Positions 8,533 through 16,522 of a stretch of DNA of 32,803 nucleotides are shown one piece after another. The notes under the pieces were generated by a model. That model ran no database searches. It had not been told where the DNA came from and was given only the letters and a program-made list of their open reading frames with translations. The position numbers and the translations under genes were made by a program. Where the stretch lies: NCBI GenBank assembly GCA_022824585.1, contig JAJDZN010000076.1, forward strand, positions 1 to 32,803. Direction: 5' to 3'. Every line of letters starts with the position of its first letter. Position 1 is the first letter of the stretch. This DNA comes from Bryobacterales bacterium (lineage in GTDB: Bacteria > Acidobacteriota > Terriglobia > Bryobacterales > UBA6623).

Positions 8533-9909
8533 CTAGCTGTCAGAATCCTCGCTCTCGGCGTCCGGCTCGGCAGAGCTGTCTTCGGCGTCCGGCGGCGCCA
8601 AGATGCCCTCCACGGCGCGCTCGATGTCCTGCCCGGCCGATTGCTCGACCCGGTATGTGGACGGCTCGCCGGCCCGCGCCGCGTAGACCAGGGTCTGGCC
8701 GGTATTCGAGACCAAGACGGTCTCCGCCGCGCCATCCTCGCCGGCCGGCGTTACCGAGGCTGTGATTGCCGGCGAGTTCAGCCCGAAGGCCTGCTGCCGA
8801 TCCGCGTCGTCGGACGGAAACTCGGTGGCCGTCAGGTTTCGCAGGCGGTCCAGCAGGGTTTGCGCCTGTTCGCCATCCACTTCGCGGTTGCCGTCCGACT
8901 CCAGCAACCAGCCATCTTCGCCCTTCACGAGGGCTACGTCCTTGTCCCCGGCCCGCACCTCGACCCGTTCCGGGTCGGCGAAGCCGAAGTCGAACAACTT
9001 CTTGTTGCGGAAGTCCTCCATCGGCTTGTCGAAGCTCTCGGCCAGCGTCGCGCTAACGCCGAACACGCCGCTTTGAGCGCTGCTCGCGGCATAGTACGTG
9101 TCCCCGTCCTTGGCCACCTTGAGCTCGTGCTCGCCGCTGTCGTCCGCGACGGACACCGTGGCGAGCGGCGCGCGGAACGAATAGTCGGCGCTCTCGGCGG
9201 AGTCGCTCAAGACCCCGGTCATCTCGGCTGTCCTCACCGCTCGCACGAGATCGCTAACCGTGAAGTCGTCGGCCCTCAGCCGGTAGGGCAAGACTATCGA
9301 CCAGTTCCCATCGGAGCGTTCAAACTGCAACGTGCGGCCGCCCGCGGCAACCGTGACGCTGGAAATCGAGGCGTCGTCCAGGTCCAGCAGGCGCTTGTCG
9401 CGCAGGTCGAATCGCGACTTCTCGAAGGTTGTCTTGTTGTAGCTGTACAAGGTGAACAGGCGCGGGTCGCCTTCCAGCCGGGCGAACACGCCTGAGCCGG
9501 TCGGGGTGTCTCGCCCGAACTGCACCGCGCCGCCGCCCTCGGCGAGCTTGAAGCCTACGGCCAGTTCGGGCTCGGCAAGCTCGTACGGCCCCCAGTCCAC
9601 CACGTTCTCCGAGACCACTCTCTCGGCGTTCAGGGTCGCCAAGCTGGAGACGAGCTGGCCTACCGCGGACTGGTCGGCGGGAATCTCTAGGCCGCCGGCG
9701 AATTCCCACTCATCGTCCGCCCCGCGCACCATCGTGATGGCATCGAGGCCCTTTCGCAGCAAGCTGACTTCGCGGATATCGGCCTCTTCCAGATCGACGA
9801 CCTTCGGCTGGGCATCCTCGTCCGCGGGCGGATTCTCCCGCGTGTACCAGACCGCTGCGCCCAGCAGGGCCAGCAATACGGCGGCTACGAGAAGGGGATT
9901 CGCTTTCAT
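8533..9909 (-). CDS. DUF4340-family membrane-anchored protein
   Basis: This is a 458-aa protein with a single N-terminal hydrophobic segment (residues about 5-22, LLVAAVLLALLGAAVWY) that should anchor it facing outward. It is followed by long beta-rich repeats typical of DUF4340. Features include ITMVRGADDEWEF, a GRDTPTGSGVFAR segment and a repeated GDKDVALVKGEDGWLLES pattern. The last roughly 25 residues are acidic (Asp/Glu/Ser). It lies 51 bases after the GldG-like gene and in the same direction. In many bacteria DUF4340 proteins sit immediately after a GldA/F/G-like ABC set, as here, so it is probably an accessory of that complex. The molecular role is unknown. Confidence 0.78.
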   Translation of the reverse strand: MKANPLLVAAVLLALLGAAVWYTRENPPADEDAQPKVVDLEEADIREVSLLRKGLDAITMVRGADDEWEFAGGLEIPADQSAVGQLVSSLATLNAERVVSENVVDWGPYELAEPELAVGFKLAEGGGAVQFGRDTPTGSGVFARLEGDPRLFTLYSYNKTTFEKSRFDLRDKRLLDLDDASISSVTVAAGGRTLQFERSDGNWSIVLPYRLRADDFTVSDLVRAVRTAEMTGVLSDSAESADYSFRAPLATVSVADDSGEHELKVAKDGDTYYAASSAQSGVFGVSATLAESFDKPMEDFRNKKLFDFGFADPERVEVRAGDKDVALVKGEDGWLLESDGNREVDGEQAQTLLDRLRNLTATEFPSDDADRQQAFGLNSPAITASVTPAGEDGAAETVLVSNTGQTLVYAARAGEPSTYRVEQSAGQDIERAVEGILAPPDAEDSSAEPDAESEDSDS

Positions 9910-9960
9910 GGCTACGATGCGCGTGGCGCAAGTGACGCTGCGACTGTTCGAGGTTCTCCG

Positions 9961-11412
9961 CTAACGGCGGCCCCACCATGTCCAGACGCCGGTGACGACG
10001 ATGATGAGAGGCAGCAGCAGCAAGCTCGCATAGAAGATGCGGCTCATCTCCGCGGCGGTCATCTCGATCACGGTCGATTCCGGGTCCTTCGGGCGGACCG
10101 AGATCAGATCCTCGTCCGAGCTCAGCCAGTTCAGCATGTTGAGCAGCAGATCGTCGTTGCCGCCCAGCGCGAGGCCGTAGTTGCTGGCAAAGCCGGCCGA
10201 GCCGACCGCTACGACGCGGCCCTCCGGCTCGGCTTCTTGCTCGGACGGCTCGATGGTGTCGTCGGCTGCCTCGGACGGCTCGGATTCCTCCTCGTCCGCC
10301 TCGGGCACGTCGTATGTCGCCGCCACGGCCAGAGCGATCGGACCATCGGTCTGGCTCGACTCCGGCCCCAGCGTGAAGCCGGCCGCCTCTGCCATCAGCG
10401 TCGACGTCGCGAAGCTCGTCTCAGAACTCTCGAACAACACATCAACCGTCCAGCCCTCAGGCACGTCCGAAGCCTCCCCGAGGCTGCGAGCGCGCGGGAA
10501 AAGAGTCGCCACGTTTTCCAAGGGCTCGACGATCGGATGGAACTGGTACTCGCTGACCAGCGGAGTGAAGGGGCCGCCACCGAAGAGCTGGCCGATCGCA
10601 GACTGGTCGATGACCACGTCGTTCTTGGCCTCGATCCCCCAGCTCGCGAGCAGATCCACCAAGTTCGGGTTGCGCTCCTCGCGGCGGCCGCGCTCGTCGG
10701 GCAGCACCGGCCCAAGCAGCAGCAGCGCCCGGCCGCCACCCTCCACGAAGTCGCGAATCGCCGCGACTTCCGGATCGAAATAGGCTGTGCTGGGTCCCGC
10801 CACGACCAAGATGGTGCAGTCTTCGGGTACCGCGCCTTCGGTGAGGCTGACCTGCTGGTGATCGTAATTGGCGTCCTCGATGCGCGACACGGCGTTGGCG
10901 AATCCGTTGCGATCCATGTCGTCGCCGGAGGACTCGCCGTGACCGGTGACAACGCAGGCGGTCTTCTCTTGGCCCTTGATGGCCGTGATGATGGCGTTGG
11001 TGATGTCCTGCTCGCTCAGCGACGAGGCCTCGTGGCGCACGCCGTCAATGTTCAATATCAACGTGCCGTATGTGCGGACGTTCATGGCCTCGGTCTTGAT
11101 CGGATCCTCGTCGGGATCGACGTACTCGACCGAGACACGGTTCGAAGCGTTCTCGTAGCGACGCAGCATGTCCTGGGCCGCTACGAACTGCGACGTGCGG
11201 TCGAAGTAGGAAATGACCACGTCCCGCTCGAGGCCGTCGAGGATCTTGTGCGTCTGGTCTGAGAGGCTGTAGAGCTTGCGCTCGGTCGCGTCGTAAGTCT
11301 CGTTGTACTGGACGCCGAGCCAGTTTGCCATGGCCAAGATAGCCACGAACACCAGGGTGTAGACAGCGGCATAGCCGCCCGATCTGAACTGTCTGGAACG
11401 CAACCAGTCCAT
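9961..11412 (-). CDS. GldG-like ABC transporter auxiliary protein
   Basis: This 483-aa protein has one N-terminal transmembrane helix (residues about 13-32), a large extracytoplasmic domain, and a C-terminal helix ending in VVTGVWTWWGRR. The domain matches the uncharacterised ABC auxiliary (GldG) family. It shows KLYSLSDQTHKILDGLERDV near residue 47, then YFDRTSQF, and CVVTGHGESS, with a DFVEGGGRALLLLGP segment resembling a Rossmann-like or ThuA-like fold. Residues about 390-425 are an acidic low-complexity insert. The ribosome-binding site AAGGAG is well placed before ATG 11412. The gene follows the permease gene after 13 bases. In gliding Bacteroidota GldG works with GldA/GldF, but no gliding genes are seen here. 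Confidence 0.8.
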   Translation of the reverse strand: MDWLRSRQFRSGGYAAVYTLVFVAILAMANWLGVQYNETYDATERKLYSLSDQTHKILDGLERDVVISYFDRTSQFVAAQDMLRRYENASNRVSVEYVDPDEDPIKTEAMNVRTYGTLILNIDGVRHEASSLSEQDITNAIITAIKGQEKTACVVTGHGESSGDDMDRNGFANAVSRIEDANYDHQQVSLTEGAVPEDCTILVVAGPSTAYFDPEVAAIRDFVEGGGRALLLLGPVLPDERGRREERNPNLVDLLASWGIEAKNDVVIDQSAIGQLFGGGPFTPLVSEYQFHPIVEPLENVATLFPRARSLGEASDVPEGWTVDVLFESSETSFATSTLMAEAAGFTLGPESSQTDGPIALAVAATYDVPEADEEESEPSEAADDTIEPSEQEAEPEGRVVAVGSAGFASNYGLALGGNDDLLLNMLNWLSSDEDLISVRPKDPESTVIEMTAAEMSRIFYASLLLLPLIIVVTGVWTWWGRR

Positions 11413-11425
11413 TGCCGAGCACTCC

Positions 11426-12199
11426 TTATGCCTTCCAGCGCAGCGCTTCGAGAGAGCGCTTGCTGAGGAAGAGTCCGAGGGAAATCGCGCTGAGGTAGTA
11501 GAGCAGGTCCTTGAGTTCGATGACGCCCTTCGAGAACTGTTCGAAGTGCGGCGAGATGGCGAGGTACTCGCAGATCCGGCTGAACGTGGAGGTCTCGTAC
11601 GAACTGATCCAGTTCAGCACCCAGAGCAACAACAGAACGCCGAACGTCAGCGCGCCGGCCACGATCTGGTTGCGCGTCAGCGTCGAGAGGAAGGTGCCGA
11701 TCGCGATCATCGAGCCGCCCATCAGCAGCAGTCCGAGCAGAGAGACCAGCAGCGGCTTCCAGTCCGGCGTCGTGTACAGGAACAGAACCGAGATGTTCAG
11801 CACCGCCACCAGCAGGAGGCAGCCGTACAGCAACAACGCGCCGAGCCACTTGCCGCAGATGATGTGGTAGTCCTGCAGCGGTGAGGTCAGCAGCAGCTCG
11901 ATCGTGCCGCTGCGCTGTTCCTCTGCGAACAGGCGCATCGTGATCATCGGCACCAAGAAAAGGAGCACGATGCTCATGTTCCCCAGTGACGGCTCGATGA
12001 CGAACTGGTTGACGTTCAGCGGCGGAGCGCCGGCGCCGCCCTGGGCCTGCACGCTGGCGCTGTAGTCCATGAAGAACGCCAGGCCCGAGGTGAAGAAGTA
12101 GCCGAACACCACGGCGAACATGGCGAGCACGATGTACGCGATCGGCGACGTGAAGTACACCTTGAACTCGCGCATCGCGATAGTCCAGATGTTTCTCAT
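11426..12199 (-). CDS. ABC-2 type permease (GldF-like)
   Basis: This 257-aa integral membrane protein has about six predicted helices: near 17-40, 75-95, 120-145, 150-175, 180-200 and 230-250. The start RNIWTIAMREFKVYFTSPIA is the hallmark of ABC-2 permeases of the GldF/NosY type, and FAEEQRSGTIELLLTSP is the conserved coupling-helix region. Its ATG overlaps the stop of the ATPase gene (ATGA, 4 bases), so the subunits are translationally coupled. With the ATPase, GldG-like and DUF4340 proteins it forms a four-gene export or envelope complex of unknown substrate. Confidence 0.88.
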   Translation of the reverse strand: MRNIWTIAMREFKVYFTSPIAYIVLAMFAVVFGYFFTSGLAFFMDYSASVQAQGGAGAPPLNVNQFVIEPSLGNMSIVLLFLVPMITMRLFAEEQRSGTIELLLTSPLQDYHIICGKWLGALLLYGCLLLVAVLNISVLFLYTTPDWKPLLVSLLGLLLMGGSMIAIGTFLSTLTRNQIVAGALTFGVLLLLWVLNWISSYETSTFSRICEYLAISPHFEQFSKGVIELKDLLYYLSAISLGLFLSKRSLEALRWKA

Positions 12200-13230
12200 T
12201 CGTCCTCGCCCTCCCCGCTCGCAGAGCCCTCGTCGGCGGACGGATCCGATTCAGCCGCCGCGGGCTCGGACAGCTCTTCCTCTGCCTGCACTGCGGCCGA
12301 CTCGTCGCTGGTCAGCTTGAGGAAGATGTCCTCCAAGCTCAGCCCGAGCGATCGCATCCCGTACAGGCCCCAGCCGGACGTGACCACCGCTTCCGCCAGC
12401 CGCCGCGTGAGGTTCTCGTCCTTGTCGGCCTCGACGCGCCACACCGTGCGGCCGTTGCGGGCCTCGTGCTCAACTACCTTGCGGACAGCCAAGTCGAGTT
12501 CGAGCCGTTCCCGGACCTGTGCGGATGGGCCCTCAATATCCAGCAACAGCGAATTGGCGCCCTGTAGCTGCGCGGTGAGGTTCTCTGGAGTATCGCTGGC
12601 CTCGATCCGCCCTTCGTTGATGATGATCACTCGCCCGCAGGTGCCAGCGACTTCCGGCAGGATGTGCGTGCTGAGCAGGATCGTGTGCTCTCCCGCAAGC
12701 GATCGAATCAGGCCGCGCACCTCGATGATCTGCTTGGGGTCCAGGCCCGATGTCGGCTCGTCGAGCACCAAGACTTCCGGACCGTGGATCAGCGCCTGCG
12801 CCAGACCGACGCGCTGCCGATAGCCCTTGGACAGCTTGCCCACCAGCAGGTCGCGGACAGCGCCCGTGGCGGTTCGCTCCAAGACCGCGTCGACGCGCCG
12901 GGGGATCTCCTTCTTGGGGATGCGCTTGATGGCTGCCACGAAGCGCAGGTAGTCGCCGACCTCCATCTCGGGATACAGCGGCGGAGACTCGGGCAGGTAC
13001 CCGATGCGCCGCTTCACTTCGATCGGGCTCTTGCCTACATCGAAGCCCGCGACGCTCGCCGTTCCGAGCGTCGGCGGGAGAAAGCCCGTCAGGATGCGCA
13101 TAGTCGTGGTCTTTCCGGCCCCGTTCGGGCCCAGGAAGCCGACGATCTCGCCGCGCTCGACTTCAAAGCTGATGTTCGAGACTGCGGTCTTGGGTCCGTA
13201 GCGCTTGGTGACGCCTTCAACCTGAATCAT
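12196..13230 (-). CDS. ABC transporter ATP-binding protein (GldA-like)
   Basis: This 344-aa ATPase powers the adjacent permease. Walker A is GPNGAGKTT (residues 34-42), the Q-loop lies in RRIGYLPESPPLYPEM, the signature is KLSKGYRQRVGLAQAL, Walker B is VLVLDEPTSGLD, and the switch His is in LLSTHILPE. The C-terminal 90 residues resemble the extra domain of gliding/drug-type ATPases, followed by a roughly 35-residue acidic tail. I chose ATG 13230; a TTG two codons earlier is possible. The gene is first in the minus-strand cluster and has its own candidate promoter about 95-125 bases upstream. Confidence 0.9.
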   Translation of the reverse strand: MIQVEGVTKRYGPKTAVSNISFEVERGEIVGFLGPNGAGKTTTMRILTGFLPPTLGTASVAGFDVGKSPIEVKRRIGYLPESPPLYPEMEVGDYLRFVAAIKRIPKKEIPRRVDAVLERTATGAVRDLLVGKLSKGYRQRVGLAQALIHGPEVLVLDEPTSGLDPKQIIEVRGLIRSLAGEHTILLSTHILPEVAGTCGRVIIINEGRIEASDTPENLTAQLQGANSLLLDIEGPSAQVRERLELDLAVRKVVEHEARNGRTVWRVEADKDENLTRRLAEAVVTSGWGLYGMRSLGLSLEDIFLKLTSDESAAVQAEEELSEPAAAESDPSADEGSASGEGEDE

Positions 13231-13325
13231 GGCCAAAAACTCAAGAAAGGAGCGTTAAGGGGATCACAAACGGCCGAGCCGCGGGGAGAGTCCTAGCCCG
13301 CTGCCAATCAACCGACTCTGCCTCT

Positions 13326-13354
13326 ATTTTGAAGGGATCGGAGCCGTGTGTCAA
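13326..13354 (-). promoter_or_regulatory. Sigma70-type promoter for the ABC gene cluster
   Basis: On the minus strand a perfect TTGACA (13354-13349) is separated by 17 bases from CAAAAT (13331-13326), which matches TATAAT at four of six positions. Transcription would begin near 13319, leaving a leader of about 90 bases before ATG 13230. No terminator-like element lies between it and the ATPase gene. Confidence 0.6.
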
Positions 13355-13451
13355 TCCGGACTTGCGGCGGGCCTGATGCCGCCTTCGGCCGACTACGGCC
13401 GAAACCGGACAGGGGCCGCGTCGCCGCACGACAGAACTTCGCGGATGGCAG

Positions 13452-13483
13452 TTGTCTATTCCGGGCCTCATCGTCGCTATAAT
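13452..13483 (+). promoter_or_regulatory. Candidate promoter for the DUF3500 gene
   Basis: A perfect TATAAT occurs at 13478-13483, about 55 bases before the DUF3500 start. The best -35 match is TTGTCT (13452-13457), but the spacing of 20 bases is longer than ideal, so the -35 assignment is weak. It is divergent from the ABC-cluster promoter, with about 100 bases between the two. Confidence 0.42.
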
Positions 13484-13493
13484 GTGCCGGGCG

Positions 13494-13518
13494 GTTGCAG
13501 GCCAACCTTGACTGCAAC
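13494..13518 (+). repeat. Inverted repeat in the DUF3500 leader
   Basis: GTTGCAG (13494-13500) and CTGCAAC (13512-13518) form a perfect 7-bp stem with an 11-base loop. It lies between the TATAAT and the ribosome-binding site (AAGGAG at about 13526-13531). It could be a leader hairpin or an operator; no run of T follows, so it is not a terminator. Confidence 0.4.
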
Positions 13519-13538
13519 TTCCCCGAAGGAGACATCTC

Positions 13539-14627
13539 ATGCGCCGTGCCGTTTGCTTCCGTGCCGCCGCCCTGACCCTTTGCCTGGGGCTGGCCGCTAT
13601 CGCCTATCACGCAACCACCGAAGATCTGATGGTGTCCGCCGCCAAGTCGTGGCTCGCCTCGCTAAATAGCAACCAGATCACGTCAGCCAAGTACAAGCTG
13701 GACAACCCCGACTACGAGCGCTGGCACTACGTGCCGGACAACAGCTTCGCCAGTACGCGCGGCTACCGACGCAACGGCCTGACTTACAACGAGATGAGCC
13801 CAGAGCAGCGGTCGCTGGCAGACGCGCTGCTGGCAGCGTCGCTGTCTCGGGCGGGGTTCGTGTCCGTCAAGACGATCATGAGCTTGGAAGAAGTCCTGCG
13901 GATCAAGGAAGACGACAACACGGGTCGCCGCGATGTGAACGTCTACCACGTCAGCGTCTTCGGCGAGCCGTCAATGGATGGCGACTGGGCCTGGCGCTTC
14001 GAAGGCCACCATGTTTCTCTGCACTTTCTCATGCGCGCCGGCAAGCTGGTCTCGACCGCACCGGAGTTCCTCGGCGCGAACCCGCACATGGTCATGGATG
14101 GTCCGCGCAAGGGAGTCCGCCCGTTGGGCGCACGCGAAGACACCGCCCGCAAGCTCATGATGTCGTTGGGCGACGCACTCAAGAAGAAGGCCCTGGTGGC
14201 GGAAAAGGCCTACCGGGACATCCTGACGACCGCCGACACCCGCGCCGAGCTGGAGAACGAACCACAGGGACTGCCAGCGTCCGAGCTCAGCCAAGAGCAG
14301 TACGAAATGTTGCTGGCCACAGCCGATCAGTACGCAGTCGCGGTGCCCCCCGAGCAGGCCGAAGCGCGGATGAAGAGAGTGCGGGAAACGCCAAAGGACC
14401 AGCTGTTCTTCGCGTGGGCCGGCGCGATCGAGCCCGGAGGCGGGGACTATTACCGCATCCAGTCCCCGGAATTCCTGATCGAGTACGACAACGTGCAGAA
14501 CGGCAACAACCACAGCCACACGGTCTGGCGGGAGTTCAAGGGGGACTTCGGACGGGATCTGCTGGCGGCGCACTACCGACTCGACGATCACGGGATGGGC
14601 CTAGATCCGAGCGTGGCCGCGGACTAG
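13539..14627 (+). CDS. Exported DUF3500 protein
   Basis: This 362-aa protein has an N-terminal signal peptide (RRAVCFRAAALTLCLGLAA, cleavage probably near residue 22-26). The mature part matches DUF3500. It includes WHYVPDNSFASTRGYRRNGL, a NVYHVSVFGEPSMDGDWAWR segment, and the near-C-terminal PEFLIEYDNVQNGNNHSHTV with several His and Asn residues that could bind metal. The family's activity is not established. AAGGAG lies about 8 bases before the ATG. It appears to be a single-gene unit transcribed away from the ABC cluster. Confidence 0.82.
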   Translation: MRRAVCFRAAALTLCLGLAAIAYHATTEDLMVSAAKSWLASLNSNQITSAKYKLDNPDYERWHYVPDNSFASTRGYRRNGLTYNEMSPEQRSLADALLAASLSRAGFVSVKTIMSLEEVLRIKEDDNTGRRDVNVYHVSVFGEPSMDGDWAWRFEGHHVSLHFLMRAGKLVSTAPEFLGANPHMVMDGPRKGVRPLGAREDTARKLMMSLGDALKKKALVAEKAYRDILTTADTRAELENEPQGLPASELSQEQYEMLLATADQYAVAVPPEQAEARMKRVRETPKDQLFFAWAGAIEPGGGDYYRIQSPEFLIEYDNVQNGNNHSHTVWREFKGDFGRDLLAAHYRLDDHGMGLDPSVAAD

Positions 14628-15015
14628 CGAGGCCCATGCGAGACATCCCGGTTTCGAGCCGAATCTTGTCCATTTGAGGCCCAGCTTCGACAATCGAGTG
14701 GTTTCACGGCAAGGTCCTCGGCGCTGGAGCGTGCCAGGGCACAGCAGCCCAAACGGTGCCTCACCCTCGCGAAATCGCCCCCCGTATGTAAGTCCGCACC
14801 GAATATCGTCGGCAGCGGAATGAGGGGCGGGAACTTCGAGCAGAACTTGAGCGACATGCAGGCAGCCCCGACCGCCGACCTAGCGAAGGATCACCGCGAC
14901 ATCATCGTCGGGTGAAGACGGCACACTATGCAGGACGGGAGCGGGACCTGTACGATGAGGCCGTCCGCCTTCGGCGATCCGTTCGAACGGCCTTGAGACT
15001 CCAGTCCTGGCTCCG
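14628..15015 (+). other. Intergenic region without a recognisable gene
   Basis: These 388 bases between the DUF3500 and PQQ-like genes contain only short open frames with no family resemblance. A 12-base palindrome (CCGTTCGAACGG, 14979-14990) lies 25 bases before the next start. No terminator or convincing promoter was found. Confidence 0.5.
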
Positions 15016-16338
15016 GTGAGACTTACAGGCATCGTCGCCCGCGCCGTGCTGTTCGCGGGATGGCTCTCAGTTCCCGGACTGCTGCTGCCCGATGACTGGC
15101 CCGAGTGGCGAGGAGCGGGACGGCGCGGCGTGTGGAACGAAACCGGCATCGTGGACCGGTTTTCCGGCCAGACGCTCACCCTGACGTGGACAGCCCCAGT
15201 GGGTTCCGGCTATGCAGGGCCTGCGGTGTCCGCCGGGCGCGTCTTCGTTACGGACTTCCGTCAAGGCAGCGGCTTGGACGGCCGCGAGGCCTTGGTCGCG
15301 CTCGACCAATTGACCGGGATGCCGCTTTGGTCACGCCGCTGGCTCGTCGACTACGCAGGCATCGAATACGCCGCGGGGCCGCGAGCGACGCCCACTGTCG
15401 ACGGCGACCGCGTATACGCATTGGGGGCGACCGGCCGCCTGGTCTGCGCGCGGGTGCTCGACGGTTCCGTGCTTTGGGAACGGAGCTTTCCGCAGGATTT
15501 CGGCACCGAGCTGCCGCCGTGGGGCATGGCGTCGGCGCCGCTCGTGCACGGGGACCTGCTGATCGCCGTCGCGTACGGCCGGCCCGACGCCAAGGTCGTC
15601 GCGCTCGACAAGTATTCGGGCGAGGAGGTCTGGCGGGCGCTTTCGTCCGAGCGTTCCGGCCCGGGCTACTCGCAACCGATCCTCTTGTATCACGAGGGCC
15701 GGCCGCTACTGGTCGTCTGGCACGCGGGAGGCCTGGCCGCGATCGACCCTGCGACAGGCGCGGTGATCTGGGAGAAGCTGTTCCGCACGCGCATGGAGAC
15801 ACCGATTGCGACTCCCGCTTGGCGCAGCCCGCATCTGCTCGTTTCCGCGTTCTTCAACGGTTCCCGCCTCTTCCGCCTGGGAGTGGCGGACGCCGAGCTG
15901 CTATGGCAGGGTGGCAGCGACAGTGGCGTCGAAACGGACGGCCTGCACGCCTTGATGAACTCCCCGGTGATCGAAGGCGACTACATCTACGGGATCTGCA
16001 GCTACGGGCAGCTCCGATGCCTGCGCCTCTCCACCGGCGAGCGTGTCTGGGAAACCCAAGCCGTGACGCGCGAGAAGGCTCGCAACGCATCGGCGTTCAT
16101 GGTCCGCAACGGCGACCGGTATTTCATCAACAACGACCGCGGCGAGCTGATCATCGCTCGCATGTCTCCGTCCGGCTACTCCGAGATCAGCAGGGCGGTC
16201 CTGATCCGTCCGACATCGACGCCAGCTGCCCGCCGGGAGCTCGGGGCTGTGAACTGGTCCCATCCGGCCTACGCTGGCAGGAGCGTCTTTGCGCGCAACG
16301 ACAAAGAGATCGTGTGCGCGTCGCTGGCCGCCGAGTGA
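15016..16338 (+). CDS. Exported PQQ-like beta-propeller protein
   Basis: This 440-aa protein starts at GTG 15016 with a signal peptide (hydrophobic residues about 6-24). The mature N-terminus reads DDWPEWRGAGRRGVWNETGI, the W-P-x-W-R-G signature of PQQ-like repeat proteins that are abundant in Planctomycetota and Acidobacteriota. Propeller blades recur as ALDQLTGMPLWSRRW, RVLDGSVLWERSF, ALDKYSGEEVWRAL, AIDPATGAVIWEKLF and RLSTGERVWETQA. Five or more blades are thus visible, each with a DxxTGxxxW-type turn. No catalytic quinoprotein dehydrogenase residues could be identified, so it may be a binding or scaffold protein. The ribosome-binding site is weak. Confidence 0.85.
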   Translation: MRLTGIVARAVLFAGWLSVPGLLLPDDWPEWRGAGRRGVWNETGIVDRFSGQTLTLTWTAPVGSGYAGPAVSAGRVFVTDFRQGSGLDGREALVALDQLTGMPLWSRRWLVDYAGIEYAAGPRATPTVDGDRVYALGATGRLVCARVLDGSVLWERSFPQDFGTELPPWGMASAPLVHGDLLIAVAYGRPDAKVVALDKYSGEEVWRALSSERSGPGYSQPILLYHEGRPLLVVWHAGGLAAIDPATGAVIWEKLFRTRMETPIATPAWRSPHLLVSAFFNGSRLFRLGVADAELLWQGGSDSGVETDGLHALMNSPVIEGDYIYGICSYGQLRCLRLSTGERVWETQAVTREKARNASAFMVRNGDRYFINNDRGELIIARMSPSGYSEISRAVLIRPTSTPAARRELGAVNWSHPAYAGRSVFARNDKEIVCASLAAE

Positions 16339-16522
16339 GTGCGCCTGACGGGTCTCGGTCGCGCAAGAGGCACGCGAACGCCAATGGAACGCACCAGCCG
16401 GAGAGGTGCGAGGCCGTCGCGGGAATGAGTTCCGACCAGCAGATCATCGAATTCCGACGAGGGCCGGAGCGAACGCTGCCGAGCATGCGGAGATAGAATG
16501 GGGCGGCGACCGGGAAACGGAC

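Noticed and set aside
13487..13503. A 17-base segment nearly identical (one mismatch) to one at 1229-1245 at the nadD start
   Set aside because: A few such matches are expected by chance in this GC-rich window; there is no wider similarity.
14979..14990. Perfect 12-base palindrome CCGTTCGAACGG upstream of the PQQ-like gene
   Set aside because: Several 12-base palindromes are expected by chance in 33 kb, and there is no repeat of it or other promoter signal nearby.
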